Shown here: positions 1 to 8,526 of the stretch, in pieces
How positions within the stretch are numbered: position 1 is the stretch's first letter
How the letters are laid out: every line of letters begins with the position of its first letter
The notes under the pieces: generated by a model
The model's database searches: none
What the model was told of the DNA's origin: nothing
Seen by the model: the letters and a program-made list of their open reading frames with translations, nothing else
Assembly (NCBI RefSeq): GCF_900101765.1
Contig: NZ_LT627735.1
Location: 2,263,501 to 2,327,500 of the forward strand
Length of the DNA: 64,000 bases
Reading direction: 5' to 3'
Origin: Nonlabens sp. Hel1_33_55
Lineage (GTDB): Bacteria; Bacteroidota; Bacteroidia; Flavobacteriales; Flavobacteriaceae
Position numbers and translations under genes: made by a program

Positions 1-801
1 GGTACGGTCTGTGTAAGGCGTTAACCAAGGATCAAAACCTAATCTAGATTGAAACGAGGTAGAAAAAGTACCATCTTCCATTTCTAGATATTCACCTACT
101 AATCTTGTGACTTCTTTGCACTGGTGGCTGTAACAAAATTGATGTGCTGGTGATGGCGTGGCACAACATTTACCGTCCATTTTACAGTGGCCGTTGGTAA
201 TATCACTCTTTCTAATATGTCTTTTGGGAACGCCGTGATAGGAAAACAGCAAGTGCTCATAATCCTTTCCTTCCAGCGATTCTTTGATAGATTCTGACAA
301 AACTCGTATGTAGTCGGGATGATTGTAAAATGGTGGCATCTGAGTGAAACTCATGTGCGGGAATTTCTCTTGGCGCAACTCATCTGCTTTCACGACGATA
401 GTTTCAGTAGTAGCCATGGCAAATTGAGGATATAACGGCACCAGCAAAACCTCGGTCACACCTTTATCGCTCAATTCCTGCATGCCTTTTTCAATGGTCA
501 TGCTTCCGTAACGCATCGCCAGCGCAATTGGCACACTGGTGAATTCATCAATCTTCTCCTGCAATCGTTCTGATAAGACGATAAGTGGGCTTCCTTCATC
601 CCACCAGATTTTTTGATAGGCTTCTGCACTTTTTTTGGGTCTTGTATTGAGAACAATTCCTTTAACTAATATCGCTCTCAATATATAAGGCAGATCAATC
701 ACACGCTCATCCATCAGGAATTCATCCAGATAGGTTTTTACATCTTTGGGCTGTGGCGTTTCTGGCGATCCTAGATTGACGAGAAGAACTCCTTTTTTCA
801 T
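1..801 (-). CDS. hemH: Ferrochelatase, C-terminus beyond window
   Basis: Ferrochelatase inserts ferrous iron into the porphyrin ring in the last step of heme synthesis. I translated the minus strand from the ATG at 799-801; 267 codons stay open to the left edge, so about 70 C-terminal residues of a usual ~340-residue enzyme are missing. The N-terminus carries VNLGSP (residues 8-13), and SYHGVPKRH around residue 189 holds the conserved catalytic histidine. Cysteines at about 206, 212, 213, 223 and 228 could bind an iron-sulfur cluster, as in some family members, but I cannot confirm that. A TATTTTTG box on the minus strand at 817-824 is a plausible -7 element. Other heme genes (hemD, hemE, hemF) lie 30 kb away in this window. 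Confidence 0.96.
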   Translation of the reverse strand, partial: MKKGVLLVNLGSPETPQPKDVKTYLDEFLMDERVIDLPYILRAILVKGIVLNTRPKKSAEAYQKIWWDEGSPLIVLSERLQEKIDEFTSVPIALAMRYGSMTIEKGMQELSDKGVTEVLLVPLYPQFAMATTETIVVKADELRQEKFPHMSFTQMPPFYNHPDYIRVLSESIKESLEGKDYEHLLFSYHGVPKRHIRKSDITNGHCKMDGKCCATPSPAHQFCYSHQCKEVTRLVGEYLEMEDGTFSTSFQSRLGFDPWLTPYTDRT

Positions 802-892
802 TGAGAAATATTTGTGCAAAAATAACGGTTTTATAGTCGACGATTTTTGGGATTCATTACCTTGAAACTATACAGATATTGGTTGTTGTTAT

Positions 893-908
893 CGCTTTCG
901 CGAAAGCG
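893..908. repeat. Dispersed palindrome, intergenic
   Basis: CGCTTTCGCGAAAGCG, perfect; in the hemH upstream region. Confidence 0.97.
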
Positions 909-1061
909 GAATCTAAATTCTCATAATCACAGTCTAAGTCTCTGATTGTATTTTCAAACTGAAAATCAAATTCAATTCAATTTTTATAAAAAGAGATTTG
1001 GAGAGAATTTCTACAGTATAAATCTATAACCCCAAATCTGATTTTGTCAGAATTATTTTTC

Positions 1062-1096
1062 TTGGAATTTGGAACTTGAGATTTGGGTTTTGAGCG
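1062..1096. repeat. Degenerate heptamer array, 5 units
   Basis: Five consecutive 7-mers all begin TTG followed mostly by purines: TTGGAAT, TTGGAAC, TTGAGAT, TTGGGTT, TTGAGCG. The 7-bp period is shared with four other intergenic arrays here, although the unit differs. Confidence 0.6.
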
Positions 1097-1149
1097 TCAG
1101 CGCCTATCCATTTACAAATAGTTACCTACTTTTAGCAAAACACAAAGCA

Positions 1150-1503
1150 ATGGCCGTAAGGAAATGTCCAGAATGTGGTGATGAGGTACGCGGTCGTGCT
1201 GACAAGCGCTTTTGCAGCGACTACTGCCGTAATTTGGCCAACAATAAGCTCAACCGTGATAGCAGCGCGTTGATGCGCAACATCAATAACAGGTTGAGGA
1301 AAAACTGGCGGGTTCTCAATGGCTTGAATCCTTCTGGAAAAACGAAAATCACGCGCAACAAACTCCTTTCCAAAGGCTTTGATTTCAATTTCTTTACCAG
1401 CATTTACACTACCAAAAAAGGTGCGGTCTACTACTTTATCTACGACCAAGGCTACCTGCCTATGGATGATGATAATTACCTGATTGTTAAGCGAGACACC
1501 TAA
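1150..1503 (+). CDS. Small zinc-ribbon protein of unknown function
   Basis: I start this 117-residue protein at the ATG at 1150, giving MAVRKCPECGD; the longer frame from TTG 1069 would be translated from tandem repeat DNA. The N-terminus has a CxxC-x(14-15)-CxxxC type zinc ribbon: CPECG, then FCSDYCRN, with basic residues between (RGRADKR). This is the pattern of small treble-clef or zinc-ribbon proteins that bind nucleic acid or protein. The rest is basic and then ends in an aromatic region (VYYFIYDQGYLP). It lies 15 nt upstream of the M28 peptidase gene and could share its transcript. The zinc site is read from the sequence; the function is unknown. Confidence 0.75.
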   Translation: MAVRKCPECGDEVRGRADKRFCSDYCRNLANNKLNRDSSALMRNINNRLRKNWRVLNGLNPSGKTKITRNKLLSKGFDFNFFTSIYTTKKGAVYYFIYDQGYLPMDDDNYLIVKRDT

Positions 1504-1518
1504 AACCTACCTGATACT

Positions 1519-3885
1519 ATGAGAGCTAAATCCCATGTGACTTCTGCTTTTTCCTTTTTGATATTAATAGCCATGATCTGGTACGCGTTTGAAAGCCAGA
1601 CGCCCAGCAGCAGTGTCAAGAATAACCTGCCTGAAAATGAATGGTCCACAGCGAGAGCCTTAACTCACGTGAGAGAGCTTTCCAAAGAACCACATTATGT
1701 AGGTAGCCCAACTCATGAAACCAACCGAATCTACATCAAACGTGAGCTTGAAAAAATGGGCCTCAAAGTAGAAATCCAGACAGGTTTCACCATAGATGAG
1801 TATGGCAACCTGGCACGACCCAGCAATATCATTTCCCGCATTCCAGGTACTGGAAACACAGGTAATGCTATTGCTCTAATGACGCACTATGATAGTGATC
1901 CGCATAGCTCGTTGGGTGCTAGTGATGCGGCATCTGGAGTGGCAACTATATTAGAAGGAGTTCGCGCATACCTAACCGATAATAAGCCTGTCAACGATAT
2001 CATCATCCTTATCACAGATGCAGAGGAAATAGGCCTAAACGGCGCCGATTATTTTGTCAACAATCATCGCTATACAGACGATATCAAAATGATTCTCAAT
2101 TTTGAATCTCGCGGTAGTGGTGGTCCTAGTTATATGCTGGTAGAAACCAATGGCGGCAACCGGGAGATTATAAATGCTTTCAAAGAGGCAGATGTTGATT
2201 ATCCAGTAGCCAACTCGCTCGCTTACAGCATCTACAAAAAACTGCCTAATGACACAGATCTTACTGTGATGCGTGAAGATGGCGATATCAACGGTCTCAA
2301 CTTTGCATTCATAGGCGATCATATTGATTACCATACTCAACTGGATAATTACGAAAATCTGGACCGTAATACACTTGCCCATCAAGGCAGTTATTTGATG
2401 CCATTACTAAGTTATTTCGCAAGCACAGATTTATCAGACGGTTATAAAACAGAAGTAGGTACAGACGATATTTATTTCCCTTTACCTATTCTTGGAATGG
2501 TCAGTTATCCTTTTAGTTGGATGTCGATCCTAATCATTGTTAGTGGCATCGTTTTACTTGCTCTGATTATTTATGGGTTTGTAAAAAAACGCATTTCGGT
2601 AGGGCAAATGTTACTAGGATTTGTACCATTTCTGGGCAGTTTGGCACTAGCTTATTTGGTTCCTACGTTTACTTGGCAGACACTTAGAACGCTCCCATTT
2701 TATTTGGAACAACCCAATGTTTTTCCAGCCACCGGCTATTTATGGATTGCAGCTGCTGCCTTTTTCGGCATAGCCGTGGCTTTTTTACTCTATCATTTAT
2801 TTTATAAAAAGACCCGAGTTGCGAGTCATAGCGTGGCACCGTTGATTCTGCTATGGATCATTTGTTTGATCGTTGCTTTTCCCGTGGGAGATTCTGGATT
2901 GATTCCCGCGGCCTACCTTCCAGGTGCAGGATTTTTCATCGTTCCGTTAATTTCTGGCTTGTTTTTATTGTGGCTCAACATCTATCAAAAACGTCCCAGC
3001 TACATCATCATGCTGCTCCTCGCCATTCCCGTTATCTTTATTTTTGTCCCTTTTATTGCGGCCTTTCCGGTTGCTCTAGGAATGAATATTCTTTTTGTAG
3101 CAGCAGTATTGACCGTGCTTGTCTTTGGGTTGCTTGTACCTATTTTGGGACATTATCGCAAGAAGAATGTGCTGGCATTCCTGTCTTTCATTCTGTGCGG
3201 AGTTTTTGTTGTTCTCGCTTTCACGAAAGCGGAATTCTCTACAACATCACCACAAAAAACGAGCTTAGTCTATCTATTTGATGCCGATTCACAAACGGCA
3301 CAATGGGCAACCTACGACAACAATTTAAGCGACTGGACCAAACAAAAACTAGGCGACAAACCACAAACCGCCGATGAGGTCAACGAGAATACAGTGGACT
3401 CAAAATATAACGGCAGGTTTACCTATGTCAACAGAGCTCAACCAGTAAATCTACCAGAAATAGAAAACCAGATCACGGCAGATTCCACCGTTAACGGTTT
3501 GAGGACGATTAAGTTATTGATACGCAGCGATAGAAAAGTGGAGCGTTGGGAAGTATTTCGCGATCCAAAATTCCAATTTACCAACGCCATAGTCAATGGT
3601 GTTGAAGTTCCCAAAGATGAAAATGGAGTGCCGTTCTCAAACCGTCGCAACAGTAGGATCATATCTTATTATGTATCTAATAAATCTCCATTGGTCATGG
3701 AACTTACTTTTGACGCCTCACAATCTCCAGAATTTGATGTCTATGCAGCAAGTTTTGATCTTTTGGAACAACCGGCATTTGGAGTATCGGCTAGACCAGA
3801 AAATGCGATGCCTATGCCATTTGTATTGAATGACGCTGTTGTAGTTCAAAAACATATCACCACAAACCCAACATTTAATGAGTAA
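1519..3885 (+). CDS. Membrane-anchored M28 family metallopeptidase
   Basis: This 788-residue protein joins an extracytoplasmic M28 aminopeptidase domain to a polytopic membrane region and a soluble C-terminal domain, an architecture like eukaryotic ERMP1/Fxna peptidases. An N-terminal hydrophobic anchor (about 9-24) is followed by the peptidase. The di-zinc ligands read as H123 and D125 in THYDSD, D136 in GASDAAS, E169-E170 in DAEEIG, E196 in NFESRG and H272 in IDYHTQLD. About eight or nine hydrophobic segments cover residues 330 to 590. A near-copy of the dispersed palindrome (3216-3231) encodes LAFTKA after the last segment. The stop overlaps the next gene by 8 bp (ATGAGTAA), implying co-translation. 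The substrate is unknown. Confidence 0.9.
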   Translation: MRAKSHVTSAFSFLILIAMIWYAFESQTPSSSVKNNLPENEWSTARALTHVRELSKEPHYVGSPTHETNRIYIKRELEKMGLKVEIQTGFTIDEYGNLARPSNIISRIPGTGNTGNAIALMTHYDSDPHSSLGASDAASGVATILEGVRAYLTDNKPVNDIIILITDAEEIGLNGADYFVNNHRYTDDIKMILNFESRGSGGPSYMLVETNGGNREIINAFKEADVDYPVANSLAYSIYKKLPNDTDLTVMREDGDINGLNFAFIGDHIDYHTQLDNYENLDRNTLAHQGSYLMPLLSYFASTDLSDGYKTEVGTDDIYFPLPILGMVSYPFSWMSILIIVSGIVLLALIIYGFVKKRISVGQMLLGFVPFLGSLALAYLVPTFTWQTLRTLPFYLEQPNVFPATGYLWIAAAAFFGIAVAFLLYHLFYKKTRVASHSVAPLILLWIICLIVAFPVGDSGLIPAAYLPGAGFFIVPLISGLFLLWLNIYQKRPSYIIMLLLAIPVIFIFVPFIAAFPVALGMNILFVAAVLTVLVFGLLVPILGHYRKKNVLAFLSFILCGVFVVLAFTKAEFSTTSPQKTSLVYLFDADSQTAQWATYDNNLSDWTKQKLGDKPQTADEVNENTVDSKYNGRFTYVNRAQPVNLPEIENQITADSTVNGLRTIKLLIRSDRKVERWEVFRDPKFQFTNAIVNGVEVPKDENGVPFSNRRNSRIISYYVSNKSPLVMELTFDASQSPEFDVYAASFDLLEQPAFGVSARPENAMPMPFVLNDAVVVQKHITTNPTFNE
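3216..3231. repeat. Dispersed palindrome, one mismatch, coding
   Basis: CGCTTTCACGAAAGCG inside the M28 peptidase gene; read as AFTKA. Confidence 0.8.
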
Positions 3886-4648
3886 TACCATAGGCATTAT
3901 GGGCTGCGGCTGGTTGGGAAAACCACTCGCCGTCCAGCTTTTAAAACACGGATTCAATATCAAGGGCACCACGACCCAGATCTCTAAACTAAATGAACTG
4001 CGCAAAGCTGGAATCGATCCATATGTGGTTGAACTGCAAGAGAACTTTATCGATGGCGGTATTGAGGAGTTTTTGGAAGGGCTTAATATGTTAGTGCTGA
4101 ACATACCGCCAGGGTTGAGGTCAAATCCGCAAAGTGATTATGAGGGTCGTATTAAGTTATTGATGAGAAATGTAGAAGCACATTCCAATATTGAGCAGCT
4201 TATCTACATCTCAACCACATCAGTTTTTGAAGATACCGGCGACATCCCAACCTATACAGAAAACGACCTGCCTAACGCAACAGATACTAAAGGCAAAAAA
4301 CTCATCGCTGCAGAAGAGGCTATTAAAAATGCTAACGCAAAAACTACCATAATACGTCCCGGAGGATTGATAGGCATCGATCGTCATCCTGTAAAATATC
4401 TCGCTGGAAAGAAAGATTTATCAAATCCCGATGCTCCCGTAAATCTCACAAGTCGAGACTATTTGATTGAAACTATATCTGGTGTGATTGCAGGACATAT
4501 TGACAAGCCTATAATCCATGCGATAAGCGAGCCGCATAAATCACGTAAAACCTATTACGTTCAAAAAGCCAGAGAAATGGATCTTGAGCTGCCTAAATTT
4601 GAAAGCGGGAATTCTGTTGGGAAGAGGATTGTTTCGACCATTATTTAA
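3878..4648 (+). CDS. NAD(P)-dependent epimerase/dehydratase-like Rossmann protein
   Basis: A 256-residue extended short-chain dehydrogenase-type protein. It opens with a Rossmann glycine motif, IGIMGCGWLGKPL, then shows LIYISTTSVFEDTGD (the strand and Ser/Thr region of extended SDRs) and TIIRPGGLIG, both typical of YeeZ-like or NAD-dependent epimerase proteins. A classic YxxxK pair is not obvious, so catalysis is uncertain. It begins inside the end of the M28 peptidase gene (8-bp overlap). It converges on the outer membrane barrel gene, the two stop codons overlapping at 4645-4648 with no terminator hairpin between. Confidence 0.82.
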   Translation: MSNTIGIMGCGWLGKPLAVQLLKHGFNIKGTTTQISKLNELRKAGIDPYVVELQENFIDGGIEEFLEGLNMLVLNIPPGLRSNPQSDYEGRIKLLMRNVEAHSNIEQLIYISTTSVFEDTGDIPTYTENDLPNATDTKGKKLIAAEEAIKNANAKTTIIRPGGLIGIDRHPVKYLAGKKDLSNPDAPVNLTSRDYLIETISGVIAGHIDKPIIHAISEPHKSRKTYYVQKAREMDLELPKFESGNSVGKRIVSTII

Positions 4649-5340
4649 AGCTGATAGCCTAAAGTTGCTGTTAAAACAGAATGTCTAAAGTTATCAAATG
4701 AGAATGTACGTCCAGCATCCTGCGGGAACTGTTCGTCCTTAAATATGTCATATAAACCAACTTCATACTGAGCTTTAATGAAGAAGTTGCTATATAAAAA
4801 AGCTTTAGCCCCTAAGGTTATGGATAAGTACGATTTTTGAATGTTCTCTGGTTCAAGTTCAAAATTTTGACCTGTCGTACCAAAAGCATCCTCAACCAAT
4901 TCATATTTCTCTGAATTATCAATTAAAAACCCAACTTGCGGACCTAGAAATATAGAATAGTTAGGAATAACCTCATATTCTACTAATAGAGGAACCACTA
5001 AATAGTCAAGCTGTAAAGTTGCTTCATAATCTATATTGGGACCGTCTGCAGGATTAGGAAAAGACCCATTTCTTTTAGCTCCTAGCTGAGAATAGGATAG
5101 ACCGGTTGTAAAACTAAATTTTGGATTTGAAAATTTGAAGGAAGCAAGAAGTGCCGCATTCATTCCAATTCTATTTTGAAAGTCTTGGCCTTCGGTAAGA
5201 TTTGCTAGGTTGATTCCCGCTTGAACTGAAAAATTAGTTGTTTGTTCAGTCGTCCTATAGTCATATGGCAGTGATTGTTCTTGAGCAGCCACGAGGGTTA
5301 TACTCGTTAAAAACAATAAGGATACCAGTAAATTTTTCAT
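4645..5340 (-). CDS. PorT-type outer membrane beta-barrel protein
   Basis: The 231-residue product has a Sec signal peptide (MKNLLVSLLFLTSITLVAAQ, cleaved near residue 19-20) and then alternating amphipathic strands: NFSVQAGINLANL, FSFTTGLSYSQLGAKR, YLVVPLLVEYEV, YSIFLGPQVGFLID, FFIKAQYEVGLYDIF, and a final SVLTATLGYQL strand. This is the pattern of the Bacteroidetes outer membrane beta-barrel families (PorT or OMP_b-brl). It probably sits in the outer membrane as a small barrel; no ligand can be inferred. It has its own short upstream gap (26 nt) after the CYTH gene and may be transcribed with it or from its own promoter. Confidence 0.85.
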   Translation of the reverse strand: MKNLLVSLLFLTSITLVAAQEQSLPYDYRTTEQTTNFSVQAGINLANLTEGQDFQNRIGMNAALLASFKFSNPKFSFTTGLSYSQLGAKRNGSFPNPADGPNIDYEATLQLDYLVVPLLVEYEVIPNYSIFLGPQVGFLIDNSEKYELVEDAFGTTGQNFELEPENIQKSYLSITLGAKAFLYSNFFIKAQYEVGLYDIFKDEQFPQDAGRTFSFDNFRHSVLTATLGYQL

Positions 5341-5361
5341 AATAGCGTTGATTAGTTTTAA

Positions 5362-5835
5362 CTAGATGCTCCAAGCTGCAAAAGGTTGCGTGGATAAGTA
5401 TGAATTATAATACCTTACATCACCAGTAACTTCATCACCTAGCCATTCTGGCTTCTCAAAAGCTTCATCTTCAGACTTTAGCTCAACCTCTGCGATGATG
5501 AGACCTTTGTTTTCGCCTTCAAAAATGTCTACTTCAAAAGTGTGATCACCTGAGGCAATTTCATATCGGGTTTTCTCAATAACACCAGGAAGACACAACT
5601 TAAGAAGTTCTTCAGCTTCTTTAACATCAATTTCTTTTTCCCATTCAAATCGGCTTAAACCTGATTCGTTAGACATTCCTTTTATAGTTATAAACGCCAG
5701 GTCGCCTTTGATGCGAACTCGTACATTACGCTTTGGGTCGTTGCTCAAATAGCCCTGAACGATTTTAAAGCCATTCATATCCTCAAGGAATTCTGTATTC
5801 TTGATTAAGAATTTGCGTTCTATTTCTTGCATCAT
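5362..5835 (-). CDS. CYTH domain protein (triphosphatase-like)
   Basis: A 157-residue CYTH-fold protein. The signature EIERKFL at the N-terminus is the ExExK motif that binds triphosphate and metal in CYTH phosphatases. Charged strands follow, as expected in the tunnel fold: VRVRIKGDLAFITIKG, RFEWEKEIDVKEAEELL, EVDIFEGENKGLIIAEVELKSEDE. Single-domain bacterial members act on inorganic tripolyphosphate or organic triphosphates, but the substrate cannot be read here. Two in-line ATGs (MMQEIERK) exist; the first gives an ATGA overlap with the rnhA stop, the second a TGATG overlap. The gene is coupled to rnhA and purN. Confidence 0.9.
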   Translation of the reverse strand: MMQEIERKFLIKNTEFLEDMNGFKIVQGYLSNDPKRNVRVRIKGDLAFITIKGMSNESGLSRFEWEKEIDVKEAEELLKLCLPGVIEKTRYEIASGDHTFEVDIFEGENKGLIIAEVELKSEDEAFEKPEWLGDEVTGDVRYYNSYLSTQPFAAWSI

Positions 5836-6317
5836 TTTTTAAATAAATCCTTTTCACCAGCTTCATAACCTTCATCAACTAAATGATTTTCTTTATTCTT
5901 TGCAGCATATACCGCGAGCTGGTCACAACGCTCATTTTGAGGATGATCATTGTGGCCTTTGATCCAGACAAATCTAGCTGGTGCTTTATTAAAAGCTTTT
6001 ATAAAACGTTTCCATAGATCAACGTTCTTAACATTTTTCCATTTGCGACGTATCCAGCCGTCAATCCATTTTTTATTGACCGCATCACTTACATATTTAC
6101 TGTCGGTAAAAACAGTGATAGGAATTTCTGGTTTCTTTATTTTCTCTAGTGCAACAATGACTGCGAGTAATTCCATACGGTTATTGGTCGTTTTGCGGTA
6201 ACCTTGGGCAAACTCCTTTTTGAAATTTTTGCCTACCTGTTCCATCACAATCCCATAACCTCCAGGTCCTGGATTGCCTCGTGAGCTGCCGTCCGTATAT
6301 ATATGCACTTGATCCAT
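5832..6317 (-). CDS. rnhA: Ribonuclease HI
   Basis: Type 1 ribonuclease H degrades the RNA strand of RNA-DNA hybrids. The 161-residue protein has the four catalytic carboxylates: D9 in YTDGSSRGNPGPGGYG, E49 in NNRMELLAV, D72 in VFTDSKYV and D132 in ERCDQLA. The flexible GHNDHPQNE loop carries the helper histidine, and the basic handle helix (WIRRKWKNVKNVDLWKR) is present. A C-terminal extension of about 20 acidic and lysine-rich residues follows the core. The gene shares one base with purN (TGATG) and overlaps the CYTH gene, so the three form a tight operon. Confidence 0.97.
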   Translation of the reverse strand: MDQVHIYTDGSSRGNPGPGGYGIVMEQVGKNFKKEFAQGYRKTTNNRMELLAVIVALEKIKKPEIPITVFTDSKYVSDAVNKKWIDGWIRRKWKNVKNVDLWKRFIKAFNKAPARFVWIKGHNDHPQNERCDQLAVYAAKNKENHLVDEGYEAGEKDLFKK

Positions 6318-6880
6318 CAGCTTAAAAGACTTTCTATGATTTTAGGGAAATGCTCGTGCTCTAACTGCAATACTTTGCGGGCTACGTCTTCTGCAGTATC
6401 AGTAGTATTCAGCTTGCGACTGACTTGGTGGATGACACCACCTTCATCATAATTTTCATTCACGTAGTGGATGGTAATGCCGCTTTCTTGCTCTCCATTT
6501 TCCACCACGGCTTTATGAACATTCATACCGTACATTCCTTTACCTCCATATTTAGGTAATAATGCGGGATGGATATTGATGATCTTGTTTGGGAAATCTG
6601 CGATCAAGAAATCTGGAAACTTCCATAAAAATCCAGCGAGGACGATCAGGTCTGGATCTATACTTTTAAGGAGATGATGAATGGAGTTCGCTTTCGCGAA
6701 AGCGTACTTGTTAAAACTCATCCCAGCAACACCAGCTTTCTTTACACGTTCCAACACTCCTGCATTAGCGTTATTTGTTAAAATCAACACTACAGAAATA
6801 TTTACGGAATCCTCAAAATAATCAAGGATTGCTTGAGCATTACTGCCACCACCACTTGCAAAAATCACTATTTTCTTCAT
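6317..6880 (-). CDS. purN: Phosphoribosylglycinamide formyltransferase
   Basis: PurN transfers the formyl group of 10-formyltetrahydrofolate to glycinamide ribonucleotide in purine synthesis. The 187 residues begin with the phosphate-binding FASGGGSNAQAIL. The catalytic triad is visible as N102 and H104 in INIHPALLP and D145 in NYDEGGVI; the flexible KYGGKGMYG loop lies between. A perfect dispersed palindrome (6689-6704) is built into the gene and encodes YAFAKANS (residues 59-66), in the helix region after NKYAF, far from the active site. The first gene of a purN-rnhA-CYTH operon, divergent from acpP. Confidence 0.96.
   Translation of the reverse strand: MKKIVIFASGGGSNAQAILDYFEDSVNISVVLILTNNANAGVLERVKKAGVAGMSFNKYAFAKANSIHHLLKSIDPDLIVLAGFLWKFPDFLIADFPNKIINIHPALLPKYGGKGMYGMNVHKAVVENGEQESGITIHYVNENYDEGGVIHQVSRKLNTTDTAEDVARKVLQLEHEHFPKIIESLLS
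6689..6704. repeat. Dispersed palindrome, coding
   Basis: Perfect copy inside purN; read as AFAKA on the minus strand. Confidence 0.97.
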
Positions 6881-6976
6881 AAATCAAATATAACCATGCA
6901 CTATCCACGACTTGTCATAAACCCCAAAATCATCTTCACATAAATTTAATAAATGCGGTTTTGTCGCAAAGTTTGT

Positions 6977-6984
6977 TATTTTTG
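6977..6984 (+). promoter_or_regulatory. Putative -7 box for acpP
   Basis: TATTTTTG fits the Bacteroidota TAnnTTTG element and lies 30 nt upstream of the acpP ATG. A TTG at 6961-6963 is only 13 nt away, short for a -33 element, so only the -7 box is proposed. Confidence 0.45.
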
Positions 6985-7014
6985 CCATTCATTAAAAATT
7001 AAAACAAGATTATT

Positions 7015-7251
7015 ATGTCTGACATTGCATCAAGAGTAAAAGCGATTATCGTTGACAAACTAGGCGTTGACGAGAATGAGGTGGTAACTGAAGCGAGCTT
7101 CACAAATGACCTGGGCGCTGACTCACTTGACACCGTTGAGCTAATCATGGAATTTGAAAAGGAATTTGATATTCAAATCCCAGATGATCAAGCAGAAAAC
7201 ATCGCTACTGTAGGTCAAGCTGTTTCCTATATAGAAGAAGCAAAAGCTTAA
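7015..7251 (+). CDS. acpP: Acyl carrier protein
   Basis: This 78-residue acidic protein carries growing fatty acyl chains on a 4'-phosphopantetheine arm. The attachment serine is S37 in GADSLDTVELIMEFE, the canonical DSL motif. Helices I to IV are of normal length. It stands 10 nt ahead of fabF, the usual pairing, and both are followed by rnc, so the three are probably one transcript starting at the box near 6977. Confidence 0.98.
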   Translation: MSDIASRVKAIIVDKLGVDENEVVTEASFTNDLGADSLDTVELIMEFEKEFDIQIPDDQAENIATVGQAVSYIEEAKA

Positions 7252-7261
7252 ACAAGAGTAC

Positions 7262-8509
7262 ATGGAATTAAAGCGAGTTGTCATTACAGGAATGGGCGCC
7301 CTAACACCTATAGGTAATAACCTAGAGGAGTACTGGGAAGCATTGAAAGCAGGAAAGAGCGGCTGTGCCGATATTACCTATTTTGATACGGAACATTTCA
7401 AGACAAAATTCGCTTGTGAACTCAAAGACTTCAAAGTCGAAGATTTCATAGACCGTAAGGAAGCTAGACGCATGGACCGGTTTGCACAGTACGCTGTGGT
7501 TGCTGGTGACGAGGCGATAGCTGACTCCGGACTTGATACCGACTCTATTGATAAGAATAGAGTCGGTGTTATCTGGGGCGCCGGTATAGGCGGCCTGGAA
7601 ACTTTTCAGGAAGAGGTTAAGGCGTTTGCCAACGGTAACGGTACGCCGCGATTCAACCCTTTCTTTATACCTAAAATGATTGCAGACATCGCGCCGGCTC
7701 ATATTTCCATCAAGTATGGTTTTATGGGACCTAACTATACGACGGTTTCTGCCTGTGCATCGAGTGCAAATGCGATGCTCGACGCCATGAATTATATACG
7801 CTTGGGACACTGTGATGTTATTGTCACTGGTGGTTCTGAAGCTGCGGTAACTCAAGCTGGAATGGGTGGTTTCAACGCCATGCATGCGCTTTCTACCCGC
7901 AACGAGAGTCCAGAAACTGCAAGTAGACCTTTTGACGCAACCAGAGACGGTTTTGTTCTAGGTGAAGGTGCAGGAGCGCTGGTTCTTGAAAGTTATGAAT
8001 ACGCAAAAGCTCGCGGAGCAAGAATCTATGCCGAAGTTATAGGCGGTGGATTCTCCAGCGATGCATACCACATTACCGCTCCAGATCCAGAAGGAAAAGG
8101 AGTCATTGCAGTAATGAAAAACACATTGGAGAATTCTGGAATCAATCCCGAAGATGTAGATCACATCAATACTCACGGTACCTCAACACCACTGGGTGAT
8201 GTTGCAGAACTTAAAGCGATTAAAGCCGTTTTTGGTGATCACGCTCCCAACATTAGTATCAACTCCACAAAATCCATGACCGGTCACCTTTTAGGTGCTG
8301 CCGGCGCCATTGAATCTATTGCTAGTGTAATGGCTATTAATCATGGAATAGTACCACCAACCATCAACCACTCCACAGTAGACGAAAACATTGACCCTAG
8401 TTTGCATCTTGTTTTAAACAATGCAGAAAAACGTGAGGTCAAAGTTGCTTTGAGCAACACCTTCGGTTTTGGAGGTCACAACTGCTGTATAGCCTTTAGA
8501 AAAATCTAG
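7262..8509 (+). CDS. fabF: 3-oxoacyl-ACP synthase II
   Basis: FabF condenses malonyl-ACP with acyl-ACP in fatty acid elongation. The 415-residue protein has the Cys-His-His active site of elongating ketosynthases: C165 in TVSACASSAN, H305 in NTHGTSTPLGD and H342 in STKSMTGHLLGAAG. The FGFGGHNCC loop near the C-terminus is also conserved. It lies directly behind acpP. Length and motifs agree with FabF rather than FabH or FabB, though FabB/FabF cannot be separated by eye with certainty. Confidence 0.97.
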   Translation: MELKRVVITGMGALTPIGNNLEEYWEALKAGKSGCADITYFDTEHFKTKFACELKDFKVEDFIDRKEARRMDRFAQYAVVAGDEAIADSGLDTDSIDKNRVGVIWGAGIGGLETFQEEVKAFANGNGTPRFNPFFIPKMIADIAPAHISIKYGFMGPNYTTVSACASSANAMLDAMNYIRLGHCDVIVTGGSEAAVTQAGMGGFNAMHALSTRNESPETASRPFDATRDGFVLGEGAGALVLESYEYAKARGARIYAEVIGGGFSSDAYHITAPDPEGKGVIAVMKNTLENSGINPEDVDHINTHGTSTPLGDVAELKAIKAVFGDHAPNISINSTKSMTGHLLGAAGAIESIASVMAINHGIVPPTINHSTVDENIDPSLHLVLNNAEKREVKVALSNTFGFGGHNCCIAFRKI

Positions 8510-8526
8510 ATTCTGAAAATGATCAG

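Larger units (their letters stand above)
802..1149. other. Intergenic region between hemH and zinc-ribbon gene
   Basis: This divergent interval holds the upstream region of hemH, one copy of the CGCTTTCGCGAAAGCG palindrome (893-908), a small inverted pair (AGATTTGG near 997-1004 and CCAAATCT near 1032-1039) and a degenerate 7-bp repeat array at 1062-1096. An open frame from a TTG at 1069 runs through the array into the next gene, but it is repeat-derived and I do not treat it as coding. No RNA gene was recognised. Confidence 0.6.

Noticed and set aside
1069..1149. N-terminal extension of the zinc-ribbon protein from TTG
   Set aside because: The extension is translated from a heptamer repeat array and adds no conserved residues.
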